A stretch of 11,376 bases of DNA from Hamiltosporidium magnivora (taxonomy: Eukaryota; Microsporidia; Dubosqiidae): contig PITI01000510.1 in the NCBI GenBank assembly GCA_004325065.1, forward strand, positions 1 to 11,376, written 5' to 3'. Position numbers and translations under genes: made by a program. Within the stretch, counting starts at the first letter, position 1. Every line of letters starts with the position of its first letter. Positions 7,838 through 11,376 of this stretch are shown one piece after another. Below the pieces are notes generated by a model that had not been told where the DNA came from, did not search any database, and saw only the letters and a program-made list of their open reading frames with translations.

Positions 7838-8052
7838 AGATCGGAATCACATCACAAGATTCACTTCAAATAGTTGAAACTATAAAAAAGCTACGTAAAT
7901 ACGAATATTGAGATCGGAATTACATCACAAGATTCACTTCAAATAGTTGAAACTATAAAAAAGCTACGTAAATACGAATATTGAGATCGGAATTACATCA
8001 CAAGATTCACTTCAAGTATTTGAAACTATAAAAAAGCTACGTAAATACGAAT
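7838..8052. repeat. 73-bp tandem repeat, about three copies
   Basis: Units start with AGATCGGAAT at 7838, 7911 and 7984, an exact 73-bp period. The third copy ends at 8052, four bases short. Copy 1 has AATCACATC where copies 2 and 3 have AATTACATC. Copy 3 differs at two bases inside the TTCAA-NNNN-TTGAA inverted repeat. Copies are otherwise identical. There are no variable spacers, so this is not a CRISPR array. The period is not a multiple of three and no ORF spans it. It may have come from a transposon or be an independent minisatellite. Confidence 0.95.
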
Positions 8053-8642
8053 CATTCATCAGCATTTTGGTCTTATTATTTTCAATAATATCAAATAAAT
8101 CTCTTATGAAATGAACATGGGATGTTATGTAACTAAATAGTACAACTCAAACCTTAAAAAGTTTTGAATACTAGTATGAATAAAGGCATATATACAGTAG
8201 ATAGTACTTAAAAAGACAGTCGAAATTATTTATTTTCATCTACGAATATAATTTAACTTAATTCAAAATCCAAATTAGACTTGAGGAATATATTTCTACG
8301 GGCTATACAAGGATCATAAATGCTTTAAAATTTTAAATACCCACTGCTCACACGCCAATCAGGAGTAAAGTATAATTAAAACCAAAATCATAAACGCCTT
8401 TCCATACTCTTTTAATTCTAAAAAATGTGACGAAAATTAAGATATTTAGTCAAAATATAGAAAAGAAGTCAAATATAAATAAAGAATCACATTAAACAGT
8501 AAAATCCAGAATAAAGATAACAAAAAAGTTATTGAAAAGTAACCGAAGTTTTGTTGATTTCATTTTAAAATTAATAAAAGCACAGAAAATTAATTAAAAG
8601 AGATAAAAAATATTTTTAATTTACATTCTTTAAGAATCAAAA
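8053..8642. other. Spacer downstream of the TAF12-like gene
   Basis: Positions 8053-8480 are of mixed composition and look like eroded coding or transposon DNA. A patch at about 8330-8370 (CCACTGCTCACACGCCAATCAGG) is notably less A/T-rich. No frame could be assigned to a family on either strand. Positions 8480-8642 are A-rich and should include the 3' UTR of the gene that ends at 8643. Confidence 0.35.
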
Positions 8643-10082
8643 TTAATTTTTATCGTTATTTTTTCTGTTCTCCTTTAAAATTGCATTGACCATTTTTTCG
8701 TGTTCATCAGTTGGTTTTTTAAATTCTTTTATTACACAATCAGTAGGAAGTTCTAATCCAAATTCAGAATAGAGACCCATTTTAATGTCATCGCAACTGA
8801 CATTAATATCTTCACGATTTCGTGCAAATTTACATGCGGTAGAACAAAGTTTTTCAATAAAAGTATCAACTATTCTATAAAGAAGATATGCAGGTCCGTT
8901 GTCCAAAATTATTTCTGAATCTACATCCTTAATTACCTCCCGAACATCTTTTCTTTTTGCAATAAATTCTTCAAGTTTTTGTAGTTCATTTGAATCGGCT
9001 TTAATTTGGGGTTGTGTGAAGGAAAAATGCGGGAACATAAAACCTGCTTTTTCATGTTCCCTTACTAATGGAGATTGCACAGACAATCTTCGTTTTTTTT
9101 TTAATGTAGTGTCTTGAACATATTGTTGCGATGAACCTGGAGTTTTTGAAGGCGAAACGGGTGGATAAACAATATTCTGATTTGGTGTAATTGCTCTTGG
9201 ATTTTCATAGAGATTTTGATTTGTAGATTGAGGATAGAAAGAGCTATAAACAGGTGATTGTTTAGAAAAAGCCTGATTGTTATACGGAGGTACAGGACCT
9301 TGCATCATCCTTGCAGGGTGCTGAGGTGTAAACATATGATTTGGCCCATAAGGAATATTCATATAATTTGGTGGAACCAAATTATTATTCATACCCGGTG
9401 GATTAGTAAATGAAGGTGATGTACCGTACATCGGCGGTGGAAACATTCTTGGGTCTTGTGGCATCATCCTCAAACTATCTTCAGATCTTGAAAAGTATGG
9501 ATAACCCATGGGTGGATAAGGAAAATAAGGATACGTTGTTTTATTAGAAGGTGGTATTCTTTGCGGTTGGTTTGCCATTTGAATATACGAATCCTTAGCA
9601 CTCTTAAATATTTTACGATTTAAAAGGGGATCTTCCGAAGGATCTTGAGGCGTTTGAGTTTCTAAAAGTCTCGGATCAATTGTTCTTACTTCATCATCTG
9701 TATAGTTTTGATTTTTAAATACATCATAACTTTCGGAAGGGGCATTCTGTTCTGATGTGTGTGGTGTAGTTTCAGATTTTCTTTCCATGTTTTTAGACTG
9801 AACGGCTTGAAAAGAAGAAATTTCATTTGAAAGTTTTTTTTTACGAAACAAATCATCACAAAACTTTCCAAAACTATTTTTTCTTGGTTTCATAAAATTT
9901 ATATACTTCGCATTAAACATAGTAATACTATTTATAAGTCGTTGTTGTTCTGAATACAATCCAGATATATATTCATTATCTTGATTGTTATTAGTTTTCA
10001 ACTTCTTTTCAATTTTCTTATATGCTTTTATTAATTCTTCATAATGACTTTTTAGTTTTTGTGCTTCATCGTTAGCCTCCAT
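8643..10082 (-). CDS. TAF12: TAF12-like transcription factor subunit (histone fold, TFIID/SAGA)
   Basis: The protein is 479 aa and complete. Residues 370-446 form a histone fold with the TAF12 pattern. There is a leading helix (LEEFIAKRKDVREVIKDVD), a long central helix (YLLYRIVDTFIEKLCSTACK) and then ARNREDINVSCDDIKMGLYS ending in ELP. These parallel the yeast and metazoan TAF12 stretches LLLEIADDFID..AACRLAKHR..LEVKDVQLHLE..IP. TAF12 pairs with TAF4 (Ada1 in SAGA) through this H2B-like fold in TFIID and SAGA, in the nucleus. Residues 1-65 are charged and helical, probably a short coiled coil. Residues about 110-345 are disordered and rich in Pro, Tyr, Asn, Met and Gln (PYFPYPPMGYPYF at about 185-197). 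The lysine-rich KKKRR at about 328-332 could be a nuclear localisation signal. The layout of a long low-complexity N-terminus with a C-terminal histone fold is that of yeast TAF12. The start is the first ATG, behind an ACC motif. Confidence 0.85.
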   Translation of the reverse strand: MEANDEAQKLKSHYEELIKAYKKIEKKLKTNNNQDNEYISGLYSEQQRLINSITMFNAKYINFMKPRKNSFGKFCDDLFRKKKLSNEISSFQAVQSKNMERKSETTPHTSEQNAPSESYDVFKNQNYTDDEVRTIDPRLLETQTPQDPSEDPLLNRKIFKSAKDSYIQMANQPQRIPPSNKTTYPYFPYPPMGYPYFSRSEDSLRMMPQDPRMFPPPMYGTSPSFTNPPGMNNNLVPPNYMNIPYGPNHMFTPQHPARMMQGPVPPYNNQAFSKQSPVYSSFYPQSTNQNLYENPRAITPNQNIVYPPVSPSKTPGSSQQYVQDTTLKKKRRLSVQSPLVREHEKAGFMFPHFSFTQPQIKADSNELQKLEEFIAKRKDVREVIKDVDSEIILDNGPAYLLYRIVDTFIEKLCSTACKFARNREDINVSCDDIKMGLYSEFGLELPTDCVIKEFKKPTDEHEKMVNAILKENRKNNDKN

Positions 10083-10116
10083 TTATGGTCTAAAAATATT
10101 TTTTTGATATAAATTT
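10083..10116 (-). promoter_or_regulatory. Weak CCC-like start signal with AAATTT box (TAF12-like gene)
   Basis: On the - strand an AAATTT box (10111-10116) precedes AGACC (ACC at 10087-10089), then four bases and the ATG at 10082. This is a weaker version of the CCC-type signal seen at the other genes and supports 10082 as the start. Confidence 0.4.
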
Positions 10117-10385
10117 AGCTGGAATAAATAGAAATTTGTATTTTTTGAACATAAAAAATATGAAAACGATTTATATTTATAGAAATTTTTATTTATGAAA
10201 TAATTTTTGCGAATTTATTCAAATGTGTTTTTTTTTCATTCTGTTTAAAGATTTGTTCTTGAATAAACAATAATTGTATAAATTCAATTTGATTATTTCT
10301 CAAAAAATATTATTTTTAATTAGTTCGACAGTTTTTTTAATTTAATTTGTTTCGATTTTAGTTGGTTGACTAAATAATTTTACTG

Positions 10386-10414
10386 TAAAATGAATATTTA
10401 AATATTTCATTTTA
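10386..10414. repeat. Near-perfect A+T palindrome
   Basis: TAAAATGAA and TTTCATTTTA flank the self-complementary centre TATTTAAATA, giving a 29-base palindrome interrupted by one unpaired base. It lies about 300 bases upstream of the TAF12-like start. In A/T-rich DNA it may be chance or a cruciform-prone site. Confidence 0.5.
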
Positions 10415-10907
10415 GGTAAATTATATCGAAATAAAAAAATAATTTGTTGCTTTTATTTATAGCAAATGTGTAGATTTACTGTAAATTATTTAATTTATTA
10501 TATTTTATTGTGGTATAGCAAATCATTTCGTAAAAAATTGATATTTTAAGCAAACATATTTTTTTAAAGCGAAAATACAGTATTTCAAAAAATATCGTTG
10601 CAAGTATTTTCTCCAATAATTTATTTTTTGACTTGAAAAGGAGAATATTTTAGTGTTTAAGCCTATAAAATTCAGATTCATTTGATTTTTATAAAATCTG
10701 CTTTATTTTAAATAAAAAAAATGAAATGAATATTTTATAAGATTATATTTAAAAAAATAAAAATTAGAAGAAAAAGAACCGAATTTTTACTCGATAAAGA
10801 AAATAATGTTCTAAATTGAATTTTATTGTGAATTATATTTAATATTCATATATATTTTCATTTGACTTATATTTAAATGATATTACTTCTATATAGAAAT
10901 GTATTAT

Positions 10908-10931
10908 CGATTCAAAAAATATTTTGAATCG
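10908..10931. repeat. Perfect inverted repeat, 10-bp arms, 4-base loop
   Basis: CGATTCAAAA (10908-10917) and TTTTGAATCG (10922-10931) are exact complements around AATA. As RNA the stem could extend four more pairs outward using two G-U pairs (10904-10907 with 10932-10935). It sits about 20 bases before the degenerate edge of the 83-bp minisatellite. Read as + strand RNA, the hairpin lacks a following U run, so it does not resemble a simple terminator. Confidence 0.6.
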
Positions 10932-10947
10932 GTGAATATAAAAATCT

Positions 10948-11376
10948 ATAAATTATCTAAATTTGATATTTTTTATTGCTATCTAATATAATAACAATTT
11001 AATATTTTCCAAATATAGCTTTGAAATATAGAATGTAATATAAAAGTATCTATTGCATTGCTTATCTAATACATTACAGATTAAATATCTTTTAACTATA
11101 GCTTGGAAGTATAGAATGTAATATAAAAGTATCTATTGCATTGCTTATCTAATACATTACAGATTAAATATCTTTTAACTATAGCTTGGAAGTATAGAAT
11201 GTAATATAAAAGTATCTATTGCATTGCTTATCTAATACATTACAGATTAAATATCTTTTAACTATAGCTTGGAAGTATAGAATGTAATATAAAAGTATCT
11301 ATTGCATTGCTTATCTAATACATTACAGATTAAATATCTTTTAACTATAGCTTGGAAGTATAGAATGTAATATAAA
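10948..11376. repeat. 83-bp minisatellite, four identical copies, continues past window end
   Basis: Units starting with GAATGTAATATAAAAG lie at 11031, 11114, 11197 and 11280, an exact 83-bp period, with a fifth cut at the window end. The four full copies are identical base for base. A diverged, slightly shorter copy precedes them from about 10948 (for example TATAGCTTTGAAATATAG against TATAGCTTGGAAGTATAG). Each unit has TGTAAT and ATTACA as short inverted arms and a CTATAGCTT/AAGTATAG near-hairpin. There is no spacer variation, so it is not CRISPR, and there is no coding frame. Perfect identity implies recent expansion or homogenisation, or possibly collapse or expansion during assembly. Confidence 0.97.

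Larger units (their letters stand above)
10117..10947. other. A+T-rich region upstream of the TAF12-like gene
   Basis: This is 0.8 kb of homopolymer-rich A/T sequence without credible ORFs on either strand. It should include the promoter of the - strand gene at its left end. It contains two marked inverted repeats (10386-10414 and 10908-10931) and borders the 83-bp minisatellite. No tRNA, 5S or other RNA gene could be recognised. Confidence 0.45.

Noticed and set aside
7838..8052. AGATCGGAA at the start of each 73-bp unit resembles the beginning of a common sequencing adapter
   Set aside because: Identity stops after AGATCGGAA, and the rest of the unit is A/T-rich genomic sequence repeated with variants, so it is chance similarity.
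10948..11376. CRISPR array
   Set aside because: Whole 83-bp units are identical with no unique spacers, and the genome is eukaryotic.

Overview
The window is strongly A+T-rich nuclear DNA. It carries four intronless eukaryotic protein genes separated by long spacers. The best-fitting organism is a microsporidian with a fairly gene-sparse, transposon-littered genome. Three lines of evidence support this. (i) The proteins are compact, fast-evolving eukaryotic ones: a dCMP deaminase with a yeast-type N-terminal extension, a PP2A/PP4/PP6-type phosphatase, a TAF12-like histone-fold protein and a propeller plus coiled-coil protein. (ii) Start codons sit just behind short CCC- or GGG-type motifs, a start signal described for microsporidia. 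(iii) The LSU rRNA end is short and divergent. The genus cannot be decided by reading alone.

Layout. Positions 1 to about 240 hold the 3' end of a large-subunit rRNA on the + strand, cut by the window edge. An A+T spacer follows, then a convergent gene on the - strand (572-1990) for a protein with a probable beta-propeller and a C-terminal coiled coil, possibly a Nup82/Nup88-type nucleoporin. The spacer 1991-3258 holds what may be a decayed retrotransposon integrase (about 2640-3100, +). At 3259-4074 (+) lies a complete dCMP deaminase, convergent across about 1.1 kb with a PP4-like phosphatase at 5197-6102 (-). The 2.5-kb spacer 6103-8642 holds the decayed C-terminal end of a non-LTR retrotransposon ORF (7022 to about 7420, -) and a 73-bp tandem repeat in about three copies (7838-8052). 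At 8643-10082 (-) lies a TAF12-like transcription factor subunit. From about 10948 an 83-bp minisatellite runs off the window end, with four identical full copies.

The genes do not form an operon or pathway. They are unlinked housekeeping functions (ribosome, nucleotide metabolism, signalling, transcription, perhaps nuclear pore). Native spacers (250-570, 4080-5190, 6110-6740, 10085-10950) are homopolymer-rich A/T. The spacers 2240-3240 and 6740-8600 have more mixed composition, and recognisable transposon debris lies in them. I see no evidence for a wholly new biological system. The most interesting items are the LINE remnant, the perfectly homogeneous minisatellite, the stem-preserving variation in the 73-bp repeat, the crossing helices at the rRNA end, and the altered P-loop in the deaminase.
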